DNA of 64,000 bases from Polydactylus sextarius (GCA_016801845.1 CM028909.1:15137313-15201312); one strand, 5' to 3'. Numbered from the stretch's first letter, positions 47,856-61,100 are shown. Made by a program: numbers and translations. Notes: a model not told the origin generated them from the letters alone.

Positions 47856-47961
47856 ATGAAAGGGGGCCACCATCACCATCGCCACCACCGAGGCTGTGGC
47901 TGCCAACACTTGTTCCGTAAAGTCCTGGCCAAGTGTGGCTGCTGCTATGCTCGAGTCAGAG
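47856..47961 (+). CDS. orphan first coding exon: His- and Cys-rich N-terminus, unrecognised gene
   Basis: From the ATG at 47856 the frame encodes MKGGHHHHRHHRGCGCQHLF and then RKVLAKCGCCYARVR, and ends with one base (G) before the donor AGAG|gtcagt. A run of six His with Arg and five Cys in CGC/CGCC pairs is unlike random sequence and could be a palmitoylated or metal-binding N-terminus. An upstream ORF of ten codons (ATG at 47827) ends in TGA overlapping the ATG as ATGA. No following exon can be found before 64,000. I do not recognise the family with certainty. One idea is an alternative N-terminus of a tensin-2-like gene, because the junction residue would be Glu; that is inference. Confidence 0.35.
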
Positions 47962-50783
47962 GTCAGTGTCACACAAAAACACACACCAACACATTAGAGG
48001 ACTTGAAGTATGTCATTGTCAGTCTTTGTGTGTTTCTTCTGGAAAAAAAAAAAAACACTTTTATGGGTCAGTTTTTGTTTTGCCATACATGTAAGTTGTG
48101 TCTTGTATGTCTATTCATCTGTTGATCTTACTGAACTAAAGCAATAACTCTGGTTACTCCTCCCTCTCAGTTTAATACCTCGCTCTTCCTCTCCTACACA
48201 TTTTCTTACATGTTCGCCCACCTCTCCTTTATCTCCCCTGCCATTCCTCAGAGCGTATGCTAATGGTTTAAATGTAAGCCTCAATCCTCAGTCTTGCTCT
48301 CTCTGCTTCCAGCTAAAGCAACAGATGTGTCACGTACACATCCGTGCAAGCAAATGAAAAAATGCCCATCTTACAGATGACTACAGAGTGAGGAAAAGGA
48401 AAGAGGACATGTACTGCACATTCTTCAATTAAAAATAGAGAAGGAAAGTGAGAGAGAGGAAATGTGTATGTGTGAGTGTGTTTGTGTGTATGTGTGTGTG
48501 GGCTGGGGGTGGGGTGTGGGGATGTGGGGAGTTTGGAGGGTGACTGTCCTCAACATGATGAGTGTATGTCAGTTGGGTATGTGCAGCACGTGGATGGATG
48601 AAACACACAGGGGGGGCTGAGCAACTCTGAAACATTCCTCTACCCCAAACAGTAAGAGCTGAACAAAACAGCAGTAATCCTCTCTCTCTCCAACTCTCCT
48701 TTTTGTTGTCATGAAGTGCAGCAGGAATAACAGCGGTCCATTAGAATAGTGTGGTTGAGTAAAAGCAGCGGGTGGCATGATATGTAATAACAACACGGCT
48801 GATGAGCGCACATAGTGTCTACAGGCTGTGCTGCTTGTTTAGAGTTGATACAGAACTAAGGGCTCTGTGACATCAAGCTGAGAGTAGATTCTCTACTTTC
48901 TCTTCATTGGTCTGTCAGGTGCTTTACTCTCGGTCTCTGCCGCTGTCCTGTGCACACACATGACCTCTGTGACTGTGGCTGGGAGTTAAAGTTAAAACAA
49001 CAACAGAGTGGCACTGTTGTGCTTATATGAGTTTACACAGTGGTGACACACTGTTCTTGTTCCATTTTATAAGCCTACATCAAAAGGATAAATAGGGGAC
49101 CTACCCGCTGAGGCTCTGTACATAGAGGGTTGGGGGGGTATGAAGTAGGCTTTCATATTATTGGCTGGCGTTGTTGGATACATACCTCAGATTCTTTCAG
49201 TTTAATCTCTTATGTAATGGATATTCTCCTTTTCCATCACTTGCAACTCCCCACTGCACCTCTCTGCCATGTTATCATAGCAAATACACACACACTTAGA
49301 TCATAATACATAAACATGTGGGGGATTGGAAGAATGAAACATTTGAAGCTATTAAAAGAAAACTCAATAAACATAAAGTGAGAGCATTATTCCAGCAGTC
49401 TGGATTTCTTTAAAACATTTCTAGACTATGCAGGAGGCTGTGTTTGGCTCAATATGACAAGATGATAGTTTTCATATTTTACAGTTGGAGGCAGGAAACC
49501 TCTTGATCTCACTTTACAATCTGAGCAAGAGAAATATGAGTGGTTTACCCCCTGTGGAGAAGCCACATTTTAAAACTACAGTAGTCTCTTAGAGTAACTT
49601 AACTATTAATGTGAAACTGTGCGCTCTATTAAACCTCCTCAGAGAGCATACGAAGTACATTTCTATGTTGCTGCCACATGTTTGCTCCCACTTTTATGCT
49701 GCAGAGCTCACATAACAGTCCTTCCCAGTCATCCATGGTTGAGCAGCTCCTACTGTTAACCTGATATCAGGAGGGGGAAGAGGAGGCTATTGTGAACTTC
49801 CCTTTTTTGTCCTTTTTATCTCATGTCTTTACAGCTCTATCTCTTTTCTGTCATCTTATCTGATACATTTGGCTTTTCAAACTCTTTCACTGTGTCAGGA
49901 ACGTGTCCAGCGGGAGAACAACCTGGGTTGACACTCAGGACCCACTTGTGTCTGTTGTAGTGTTTACAGGAAAAACACTGAACAATGCTGTCCTGACTTC
50001 ACTAGCTAAAAATGCCCAGATCCTCTGGCAGTCCCAAGGTATTGTTCTTGCAGGCCAACCATGTCGCAGCATCAAACAATGTCTATGTGGGTCTGTAGAC
50101 GTGGTTTTTATGAAACACTAGCTTGTGTTGTTGAGTTGTCTGTCTGAGGGCTGAGCTAGTCAGGGTCAAAATGCGAAACTCTGGTTTAGTGCATGCACCG
50201 CACACCCTGACATCAGCAGCAAACAAAGACATTTCTCTTTATTGTGATTTTTTTTCCAGTTATACGGCGTCTCGATTATTGTATCACACGTTACTACTTA
50301 CAATGCATCTACACCATTCATTCATTCTAAAACAGCTCTTCCGCTTACACAAGAGGAAATTATAGTGTGCTGCATGAATCATTCCCTACTTAGGCACAAT
50401 AACACTTATACTCTGAATGATGATACACAGTACAGCATGTTATTATGTCACACCTATGTGTACCTAGTGTATACTTTCACTCACACGCACAACTCAGATC
50501 AAGCCTCTGGTCTAGTTTTCAGTGAATAAATAGCTAAACTTAATTTCAGCTGCTGTCGCTCAGATTAAATGACTTGCCCAAGACGGTCATCAGTCCTCCC
50601 ACCAACCATGAAAAAAACCGCAGTACTACGCAGTAGAATCCTTAACTAACCATGATGATGTGTGAATATGTGTCGGGATGTTTTTTCAGGGTTATTACAG
50701 AACTGTCAATAGCCAGAGGGCATAAAAAATAGAGTTAGATAAAGGAAATAGATGACGATATATAAATGTGAGTGCAGCAGGAA

Positions 50784-50803
50784 GGGGGTGGGGTGGGGTG
50801 GGG
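50784..50803 (+). promoter_or_regulatory. G-quadruplex-type motif
   Basis: Four runs of at least four G separated by single T: G5-T-G4-T-G4-T-G4. The pattern satisfies the strict G-quadruplex rule with the shortest loops and would be expected to fold stably. Function unknown. Confidence 0.8.
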
Positions 50804-51925
50804 TTATTGATCTGAGCACTACTCAACATGATGGAGAGAAAGCCAGAAAGATGGACAGGTGGTCAGATGAGTGCAATGAAAGAAAAAAGCATGTATCATT
50901 TCAGCTCTGATGCTAGTGCTGCTCACATTAGCGGAGGGCCATTAGTGAATGCTGTTTCCCAGCAAAGACTGTTGACAAACCATTTAAAAATAGATGGTGT
51001 GCCATTGTTTGATATTGTCCACAGTCAGCTGCCTTCATAGCCCAGAGGGAGAAAACACAACCTGTCTATTCATTAAATCAGCTCAGGAGGGCTGCACTTG
51101 TTTTTAATGTATTTTATGAACGCTAGAATAAAGCAAGCGTGACTTGTAGTATCAAAGTGTGCTGCAAACAAATGAATAAATTCATGTTTGCTCCATTTTT
51201 GAGGATCAAAAAAAAAATTTCAAATCCTGCGCAGACTCCATGTCACTGGCAGTGTTTTCTGTGTACATGGTACGTTAACCTGATATATGCTGCTGCATAG
51301 GAAGCCTTTAAGCTAACACAATAATTTCTAAATTATATATTTACTGCAGTGCACCCTCCCACACACTTAATGGTATTTAGGATACATCGCAGGATTAATC
51401 TGTCATACATAACTGCAGGCTGTTAGAGAGACGGAGCACACAAAAGAAAGATAAACATGAAGTGGAGGTAAGATTATACTTAAACAAAGGAAATAGTCAA
51501 TCAATACAGAAAAGAATACGTTCTAAATATAATCCTCCTTGCTTTGATTTTTTTTTTTTTACTGAATTGTCTATTCAGAAGGAATACCCAGTATTTGTTT
51601 GGATAAAAGTGGTTTAAAATAAGATATAACATGAAAATTATTTATGGAAAATACATCCTGTTTTCCTGAAATTGTCTTTCAAATTGCCTTTACCTGACAT
51701 AAACTGTACATTAAGCCGTTTGAATAAGAAATTAGAACAGATTTCCTTAAAGAGATTGGAAATGCATCACAGAGAGGATTTACTTATTTACTATTACTTA
51801 CTTACTATTTTACTTTTAATACAAACTTAGAAACGTATTTACTTTTAATGTAAATGTGCATTAAAATGTGAGATATTTCAGTACAAGGCACCCTCTTCTC
51901 CCTTTGCTCTCACTCTCTATTTTCT

Positions 51926-51930
51926 CACAC

Positions 51931-51961
<31 letters not shown>
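51926..51961. repeat. (CA)n microsatellite
   Basis: About 16 CA units with one AA interruption near the left end. Confidence 0.95.
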
Positions 51962-51963
<2 letters not shown>

Positions 51964-52828
51964 TATTCATTATTGAAACACTAAGGAGCTTTTTTTGTGT
52001 CTAAGATGACTTGGCTGCAGCTGTCACCACAGTGTAAGAAAAAAAAACATTTCTGTTTGTCTCATCTGCCCCTCCATAAGCATCTGTTTCTGCATTTCCA
52101 TCACTTTCCTTGCAGTGTTCTTCTAAAACTGCCTTGTACATGTATTTTGCATTTATATTTACTCCCTGTGCATCTGTGAGAGTATGTTTATTTGTGAGTG
52201 TTGGGGGCTAGTGTTGACTCATGCATGCAGTGAGTTAGGACAAGGATCCCCCCCAGCAATGACACACACACACACACAGACACAGACTCCCCCACATACA
52301 TATATTTACATGGTTGAACAGCAAAGACAGAGAACAGAGACACACACCGAAATGCATCAAAAATACTTGACATTTTAAAAGGAAAGAACATTAAATGGGG
52401 CTTTAAGTGTTTCACGCTCAATTCTTTTATAAAGTGTGTCCATCACATAGACACACACATCACAGAAAAAAATATCTGTGTGTCTATATATATATGGAAC
52501 ATTTCAAGGCCATTTATTTTTGTAGCCTCAGATGACAAATTTGCCTCAAAGGGCTTTGAGGTAAATTGTATCATTTGCATCATGGGAAAAATGCTGCATT
52601 TAACTGTACTTGCACGATCACTGTGTTCAAAAAGCATAAATAACTGAAATATCTCACCCAGTGTAAATATAATAGTGTATATATATAATATAAGTAAATA
52701 TTTATCAATGAGCCAAGTAATGGTTGGTTCAATAAAATAAAGTAGGCAAAAGTGCCCATGATAATTTTAATTCTTAAGATAAAAGTGAGGTAATTTTATA
52801 GTTTTTGAAACTTCAGATTGATTGTCAG

Positions 52829-52852
52829 AATAATAATAATAATAATAATAAT
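52829..52852. repeat. (AAT)n trinucleotide repeat
   Basis: Eight AAT units. Confidence 0.9.
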
Positions 52853-53288
52853 GATTTTGATCCACTAATCAGTTAATCAATTGATTTGGTAATGGTTTCA
52901 TCCGTCTGCTGAACTCACTGACTTTATAAGGTACTCTTGTTACTTTATCCACTCCTTGTACTTTTCAGCTATTTGGCAAATCTCATATTCACATGACTCA
53001 GTTGCTGCATTTTCCAGCTAATTTAAAATAAGATACTTGATCTCAGTAGCATTTTTTTGTTCACTTGCCTTTTTCATACAAGACAGAGTTTGCTTTAGCA
53101 GTGTAGTGGTTTTTTAGACTTGATATTGAAGAACTTGAGAGTTTCCCTTAGCTAAACCTGTGACCCTAAAACCTACTAATACATTTTGATAATAACTGGA
53201 GTGTACGTTTGACAGAAAGCAGCCCTCTTGGCAAAAGTGGAGGGAAAATTGCTCTGACAGGAGCAGCGTGTCTTTTTATGTCTCAGAG

Positions 53289-53370
53289 ATGGAGGGCCGT
53301 TTTTGTCATCAGCTTATAAGGCAGACTTCAGACATTATGGAAAAAGCAGCTAAAATAGCTGAAATTGAAG
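53289..53370 (+). CDS. short exon-like segment with ATG, weak candidate
   Basis: After acceptor-like ttttatgtctcag|AG, an ATG with G at +4 starts the frame MEGRFCHQLIRQTSDIMEKA then AKIAEIE, which ends at donor TTGAAG|gtatgt. All marks of an exon are present, but the segment is only 27 codons and may be chance. Confidence 0.15.
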
Positions 53371-53774
53371 GTATGTTACTGGACTGCTGTGGCCCCAGCT
53401 TTGTGTTTGACGGTCTGTGATATTTTTAAACTTTGCACCCCAGCCCACCCTCCACCTCATCATCTCTTTTTGCCCTCCCACCCAACCCCCTGCCTCCTCT
53501 CTGCTGTGCAACCGATCGCCTCCATATTGTTTCTCTCCTGCACATTCAAGAGAGAAAAGGACCGAGTGACAGAGATCAGAGACTGAGAGAAAAGACCTTG
53601 CAGTGCTCCAAGTCTCAGTTTCTGGTTGAAGATATCAGCCGGTTTGAATTTTAGTTTGAATGTTGCATGATTTGCCGGCTTGGAATGTGAGCACTAAGTG
53701 GAGCATTAAGATCATTCCTAGGGCATTCTCATTTTCTCTCTCTCCTCCTCCTTTTCCCTTCGTTCCTTTACCCC

Positions 53775-53775
53775 A

Positions 53776-53808
<33 letters not shown>

Positions 53809-53825
53809 ATCTCTCTCTCTCTCTC
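53775..53825. repeat. (CT)n microsatellite with TATC interruptions
   Basis: About 25 CT-type dinucleotides interrupted by CTAT units. Confidence 0.95.
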
Positions 53826-56007
53826 ACTGGTCGGCATACAGCCAGTCAGCCAGTTATTAATTATCTCCCCTTTTCACAGTTCATTCTCCTTTCCTTTTTG
53901 CTCTACTAAACGGTCTTGCCCTGACATATTTCCATGGCTCCTGTGCACTTCTTCCTCCCTTTTTTCGCTTCCTTAGGGCTGTATTTGTAAACGTGCAGAC
54001 GAGAAGAATGAGGGAACAAATTATGAAACACAGGAGTGCATTCCATACCTTGTTTAGAAAGAATTCTCCAACAGCGCAGAGGGGGAGAGGAGCCACTTCC
54101 CCCTGTGATTCTACCCCCACTTTTAGGCCATATGGGTCTTTTTATGTCTGTGGTCCTCAGGAGTATCTATGACATTTGTTCTTATGATCCTAAAGCTCAC
54201 TTGTTACTCTTGTAATGTTCTGCTCTCCTCCTGATGTTCTATCAAAAACTGCTAATTCCAATGGAGTGTGAAATGTGTTGACTTTCTATGGGCACTTTTT
54301 TCTTCATCCAGTAACATGCTCTTGCTGCAACTTTTAGCAGCAGCAGCAGGTTTACTAGACAGATCATTTCAACGACCCCTCAAGCTGGAGAGGTACACTG
54401 ATTCTGACTGTTCTCATCTGCAATCCTCCCCAGAGAAAACTTGATAGAGGCCTCACGGAGGCTGCTTTCCAAAACAGTGAACCAAGCAAAGCAAACACAG
54501 GAAAGTGACAATATTGAGAGCAATGTGATGTGCTGAGGGAGTTAGCTTCAGTTTTGAAGCATGCCACTTCCGTGTGAGGCGACCCTATGTCTGGGAAAGG
54601 TTATTTTTTCTTAATCAAATATCAGAGTTCAAAGAGTTGGACATAAGTGTCCAAACAGTTTGCTAGTAGCATATGTTAAGGGCAGCCATAAATTCTGTGG
54701 TTACACTGTAGCTCTAAAGACAGGAGATCCATTTAGAGTATTGCTGTTGTGTTGACTTCTGACCTGAATTCTCCCTCTTGGTCTTCTCTCTGTGACCACA
54801 GGGTAAATGTACAAGTTCATGGTTCATCAGTTGCATAAGAGTGCCTTGTGGAATTTACGTATTAGTAAATCATAGTACATTCTGGGTAAAATATGATTCA
54901 AAAAATATGACTATGGCAGAAAATGTGTGTGTTATGAAGGAATGTAAAAGATGCAACATTTTACTGAGAATTCAGTGATAAAGATAAACAAAAACATCCA
55001 AAAGGTCCTTGCTGTCTCTAATAAACTTGTCCTACTGTTTCTCTGCCTACATGCTGTGTACAGCACAGCATGATTAGCAAACAAAAAAATTGAGTTGTTT
55101 TCCTCATCTCCGTCAACAGATGACATTGATTGTCCCTTGTCAGCAGGTACTATTGACTGTTACCACACAAAGCTCAGATGTAACCAGCACGTAGTCTGTT
55201 GCTGCTAATACTTAAAGTTTAAAAGCTCTCTTGGAAGCCCAATAACATATCGAATGCCTCGTGTTTACTGTCAGCATTTACTCAATATAGCAGTGAGACT
55301 ACAGCTACAACAAGTTTAAGACTACAAAGTTATTAATATACTCCACGGTTACCACTGAATTTGAAGATGTATTTTTATGCTAACACTCAAAAAACAACTG
55401 GTGAAAAAAATATGGAATTACCACTGAGGATAGAAACAGTTTTGAGAAATTACACAACTCCACTTTATCCTTTTTCTGTTGCTTCTCTTCACTATCATCT
55501 AAAACTGAGTTATTAAGGTAGTGAACGCTTCTCGGTCCATGGATTTACGGCTGTGGGTTGCAGGTGGACCTGAGCCCCAGGTCTTCCTGCAACACTTGAA
55601 TGGATTTTGCGTATTTATAAGACACCCTCTTAACGGCCATATGGAGAGCTTTTGCTTCAAATGAAGGATTCTATCTGAAATAGACAAAAGGTGACAGGTG
55701 CAGATGGTTTTCTTGAATTTGGAATTAGGTTTTCAAAAGCATCCTGTTTGTTTACAGCATTGTTTTACAAATAAGGCACGAAAACATTTAGTGGTGGGTT
55801 ACTGTATATTTATCAATACAAATTATGCAAATTATCACACATTGTTTGTGTCACAGATGGGTATTTGTGCATGCATGTGTGTGTATATTCCATGTGCAAC
55901 ATGAGTTAGTGTGGGTGCTTACATGTGTAGGTTGATTCCATGTCTTGCTGATAGCTAATCTTTTATGTGGCTGTCCCTCACTCTCTTCTCCTTCTGGGTT
56001 TAGTTGC

Positions 56008-56337
56008 TATGGCGATGAGAGTGGGGAGAGGTGGAGAGCCATGGAAAGGAATGAGAATATGTGTCTGGAAAGCCCATCAAGTCTGAGTGAGAATCGTTGT
56101 ACCAGCACATCTTTACATCCACACATCAAAATAGTGTCAGACTTCATACATTGGCTTCGACATGTCAACCTGTCATGCTTAGCCAAAATAGATCAGGATG
56201 AGCTGAAAAAGCTTGGATGTGAAAAGCATCTGATGGCATGTTTGCATGCCAGAGAAGTGACCTTGTGCAATGCCAGTGTGAAACAGCAAGAGTCCAGAGT
56301 CCGGAGCAGAAAGTACTATATCTGTCAGGGATACTAG
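56008..56337 (+). CDS. open reading frame of unknown reality after a good splice acceptor
   Basis: A strong acceptor-like tract, cttctgggtttag, at 56,002 is followed by an open frame ending at a TAG near 56,337. It contains WRAMERNENMCLESPSSLSE and IDQDELKKLGCEKHLMACLH. No family is recognised, no upstream exon joins it, and an antisense frame of similar length overlaps it. It may be a terminal exon, a pseudo-exon or chance. Confidence 0.12.
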   Translation, partial: YGDESGERWRAMERNENMCLESPSSLSENRCTSTSLHPHIKIVSDFIHWLRHVNLSCLAKIDQDELKKLGCEKHLMACLHAREVTLCNASVKQQESRVRSRKYYICQGY

Positions 56338-56551
56338 GGCCAGGAGGAGAGGCTCGACATCCCTATGGCCCAGCAAGCACCACACTTCCCTCTCCAGCTC
56401 TCCACACAGACCTCCTGACTGGCACTGCCACAGCTGCCATATGGAATCACATTCGCTTTTAATTTGCTCTGTGTTCTCAGCCACCTCGGGCTTAATGGCA
56501 GCCTTGTTTACCCCTCAACACAAGTGTGAGCCACTCTCACACGTTCTTTCT

Positions 56552-56555
<4 letters not shown>

Positions 56556-56588
<33 letters not shown>
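56556..56588. repeat. (TG)n microsatellite
   Basis: About 16 TG units that run directly into the left arm of the inverted repeat at 56582. Confidence 0.95.
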
Positions 56589-56589
<1 letters not shown>

Positions 56590-56696
56590 CCAGATAATCA
56601 TAATGATGATCAACAGTGCCCAATGTGTGTGCAGCCTGCTGCTAAAGAGGCTGAAAGGACAGTGTTGATCTTCACCATGATTATCTGGGCACACAC
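56582..56696. repeat. long imperfect inverted repeat, hairpin of about 115 bp
   Basis: The left arm 56582-56618 and the right arm 56660-56696 are inverse copies at 33 of 37 positions. The first 20 bases of the left arm (GTGTGTGCCCAGATAATCAT) match without error. The 41-base centre contains a further short stem, CAGCC...GGCTG. Transcribed, it would form one long, mostly paired hairpin. It could be a palindromic non-autonomous transposon remnant or a small-RNA precursor; neither is proven. Confidence 0.75.
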
Positions 56697-58081
56697 TGAG
56701 ATGCACACATGCAAACACAGACTTGTACACACACTAAAGCAAAGTGTTTGTTTGTGATTTCTAAAATAACGGAACAGAAAATGCTTTAGGTTACACTGGC
56801 AACATAAAACTTTGAAGGCAAGGTTTTTACTTGAAACAGGTTATTTCAACACTGCCGTATTGTTAGTTTTCCTGACATAAAAGATGGGGCCTCTTCTTTA
56901 GTGTTGTGCTATGCTTCAGTATCTCTTGTACAACCCTAACCCTAACTCTAACTTGATAGGATGTCATAAAAATACATTTAATCCTTGTCTTGGTCAGATG
57001 ACAATGAGCAAAAAGTAAATATCCTTTGTTTCTGACTTTCTGACCACTTGATGAAAGATACAGTGAAGTGAAGCATCATGTCCTTTCTCATATCCTGCTT
57101 AAGAAAGAAAACCAAAGGTATGAACACCTGTATGTGATTTTCTCTTCACTGTATTCTTTGGTGACATAACATAGTCAGAATCACATTGACCTTTTGATGA
57201 CTCTTCTATGAAAACTTTGTTCCCATAAGGATTAAAATACATAATTTGACCCAGTTAGCAGCTAATAGGGCTCTCACTTATTCTCAGGCTGACAGTGTCT
57301 AATCCGTGCTTCTCAGGGATCAGTAATGGTCAATAATATTTACCCCAAGCACAGGATGGGAAAAATTAAGTTGCCGACTGGTGACATCAGTAGGTTGACA
57401 TCATTCAGAAACACTTAAAGAGGTGTGTGAATTTGTCACTGAAATTTTACTGATACGACTTACGTCTACATTTATGTGAAGTGATGTCTCTTGTATTCAA
57501 AAAGTTTGGAAGGCTTGATTTACTTGGGGTGAAGGAATTGTGCACGGGGATGACTAATGAGAAACACTTTGATTTGCATAGGAAACTATAGGATTATGAA
57601 AATGTAGGATCTGGTGTTTTAGGGTATCTAGGATATCTAAGGGTTTGCTTCTTTGATTTGACCATTACTGATATTTACATGATATTTAACAAACAAAACA
57701 ACAAAAAAAAAGCAATGGTAAAATGTTGGAATGCTCCTTTAATGAAGTAACAGAGTCATGATCAGTGGTTATGGAATTTTCCACCTCTCTCCTCCTGTTG
57801 ATCCCATGGTGCTCAGTTGTTAATATCTCAGTGTGAGTGTGAAATGGACCACACTGGAACCTTAATCCTCTGATTTTGACTCTGAATACATGTGGGTGTG
57901 TATGTGCGTATATATTTGGTTCCTCAAAAGCTGACATTAAGGGAAACGAAGGCAGATGGTGCCAGAAACTTGGCTAGTCTCTCTCTGAATGGTTCTACAG
58001 GAATGTCTGGAGTTTTCAAGCCGACTAACCACATACATGGTTCCAGACTCTCACTGCCAAGAGCCGGCAGCAGAAGCTGAA

Positions 58082-58083
58082 GA

Positions 58084-58114
<31 letters not shown>
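58082..58114. repeat. (AAAAC)n low-complexity tract
   Basis: Several AAAAC units and A-runs. Confidence 0.85.
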
Positions 58115-61100
58115 GTCTCCACTGAGCTTGCCACTGTCTACTCATGCTGATGCACCTTTTTTTTTTTTGATAATCCAGATGCAAAGTAAGTGCTAAATAA
58201 TTTCTAACATAAGCAATAGCTCAGTAGGAAGCAGTAGAAATTGTGATGTAAACGAACAACCACTTAAAATGCAGAGCATTTGGATCTTTATATGACTTTG
58301 AACTGTTTCATAAGCTTTCATCAGGAGAAGTGTTTGCAGCACTCTTTCACATTGTTCCATGGACAATAGGATTAATGCCAGCGTCATCTATCGAGGCTGT
58401 TTTTCTGTGAGCGACACTGCTTTGATGCTTTACACTGATGAAAATTATGGCAAAGCCTGGCTGTGAGTGTTGATGGTAGGAGACCGACCCTGATGACTTG
58501 TTTATGTATCACTTGACTGTCTACCACGTATTTCCTTGTGTGCTCCTGGAATCAATGTGGTGTGTGCATGTGTGTCTGCATAAACTAGGTCAGTAGGAGG
58601 ACAGGAAATCTCTCTGTTCACTTGTCTGTCTGACTGCAATGTCTTGCTCCAAAAGTTATTACACACAAACACACTCACATATGACACACACAGAAAAATC
58701 TGTTTTTTCCACTCATGCTCTATGTTTCTATACACAAGAACAGGCATTAGAATGCTGCCTACTTAAATACCCTCAAGTACATTTATTATAGAAGATTGTG
58801 TCCTAATCACATTCCTTCTCTTCCTCTCTTCAGTGTCTTCTCTTCTCTCACTCAAGGATTTAAGCTTCACTCTGACTGGCACATTTCTGCCTTTCTCTTG
58901 CGTAGCTGTCATTTACTGCTTACTTAAATTATGTCTAATCCTTGCTCTCCTCACCAGCCCATCTCATAGCTTCTCCCTCTTTTCCACTGTTCATTAGAAT
59001 AAACATACGTCTTTAGTGGAAAGACGTGTCAGCTTGATAATTTTTTTTAGAGGATTTCCAAGTGTGTGGGTTCAGTTGCTTAAGTCATGCTGTCAAACTG
59101 AAAGAGAAAAGAAGAAAAGAGGAGAGGAAATATTGTCCAAGTGCTTTTTCCTTTGCTGGTGCAGGAATACAAACTCCTCAGGGTTGAAATGGTGACAGAG
59201 ATGTAAACCTCCTAGAGAGATCTGAAGGCATGCACCCATGGGAAGAAGTAAAATATCAGCATTAAAATGTGTATTTGCTGTTACTTTTAGCTTTAGCATG
59301 CAGAGAGAAAAAAAAAGTCTGAAGTTAATGTTAAATTGGCACTTTGGCTGTTGAGCTCATCTTGTGTTGTTATCTCCATTGGCGTGTGTTGAGTGGTGAT
59401 GTTAGTAACATTAAATTAGTGTCTCTAAGCCCTAATGACATTAATATTATGCAAGTAGAATTTGGAATAACATAAGCTAAGCTAGCTAAAATCAGACTCC
59501 ATTAAAATAACATTAACACCTCATGTTACATCCAAAATGTGTAGACTAGTGTGTGGGCAGTCAATAGCTGACACTCATTCTGTCAGTTGGCTTTGTGCTG
59601 ATATCAGGAGCTTTGGGACAGAGCAGGAGATTGCATCAGAAGAGGGAGCTGCGTGTCCTTATTCCAGGGAAGGACTTAGCCAAAGTTTAACAAGTTTAAA
59701 AAACACTGCAGTGCTGAGAGATGCAGAAGGGAAGAGAGGGTTAGAGTGCGAAAGAGTATGAGAGTTTAAGAGGAAGAGTTCATGATGAAGCGGAAGTCAA
59801 GAGGGAGGACAGCAGAAAGAGAACAGCCCAGTGCCAAGATTTATTCATCAGAAACAGCACGAACAAAATACGCATAAAACAACAGCCCATGTGCACCAGC
59901 ATGAAATATAATTAGAGAGAAGTAAACAGAGATAGGACAGAAAAAGTCAGCGCTTTTAAAATTTAAGAAAAAGTTACTTTATTTTAGGACAGAGTTGACA
60001 AAGATTCAGTGAAATTTTGTTTTCAGTGAAAAATGTTTTACAGTAAAAATCACAAGAGTTCATTAGAGGACAGTTGGAGAGTTTCCAGTCATATGTTTCA
60101 GATACTAAGTGCCTCACTGTCTCTCAGGTCTTTCAGTCTGCAAATCTGAGTGCCTGAGTGCAGCCCAGGTCCTGCTAGTTGATGGGAAGAGTGTCCATTT
60201 CCTCTGAGTGGGTGAAATGTAAGTAGAGCCCGGGCTGAAGAGCATAAGGTGGGATGGTAATGAGCAAGACACAGAATAGAGATAAGAAGATAGGAGTTGT
60301 TAGCAGTGACGCAGGTGGACGTCTGTTGCCTGTGTGTTGACCGCCGCACTCTCAGACCCCCGGGGTTGTTATCTTTGAGGTGCTGGCATTGATCGACAGT
60401 TTTAAGAGTCTCTTACACTCAGCTGGACATTTCACGTTTCGCACTGTGGTGACCAGCAGGTCGCCTGCCTCTGATGTGCTGTGAGTTGTTTGTTCTGACA
60501 AATAGATGACATCTTAGATCACAGGTGAACAGTCCGCAGTGATCCATCTGGTCAGCTATCCTTGAGAAAATCTGCTATTTGTGTGCACATACAAATGTTT
60601 GCCTGTCTCTATGTTGTGTGTATGTGCGTGCTAGTAGAGTATAATGATGGCTAAATTGCCAATAAAGTCCCAGTAGGCTATAGGGTTGACAGAAAGCCCC
60701 AGAGTGGAGCTGCTGTGAACAAGTTTGCTCCATTACAGTCAACGCTTTTAGCCTGATTTGTCAGCTCAGCAGCACTCACTTCAACTGATCAATAAAAGGA
60801 AGTTGAACCAAAAATCTTCAGTGGAGCACATCTTTCAACATCATCCGCCCACATATTCCACCAGTATGTTTTTCCATACAATTTGCATTTATTTTCTTTG
60901 TTTTCATGTATTGCACACAAAACTCCAGGAAGTTTCCATTTGTTGTTTATTGAATCCAAATTACCGGTAATTTTCTGTGACCTTCATGAGCGTTTTATGT
61001 CAGCCGACTTTCTTTTCCATGTGACTGGGCAAAATGTGTCACAGATATTTTACTAGATAATTAAATTCAGCCATAATTAAATTGAAAACTTAGATGAGCA

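Noticed and set aside
55049..55072. Short hairpin CATGCTGTG-loop-CACAGCATG
   Set aside because: Nine-base stem only; chance occurrence is likely.
56930..56955. Telomere-like CCCTAACCCTAACTCTAAC words
   Set aside because: Only two to three degenerate units, too few for an interstitial telomere array.
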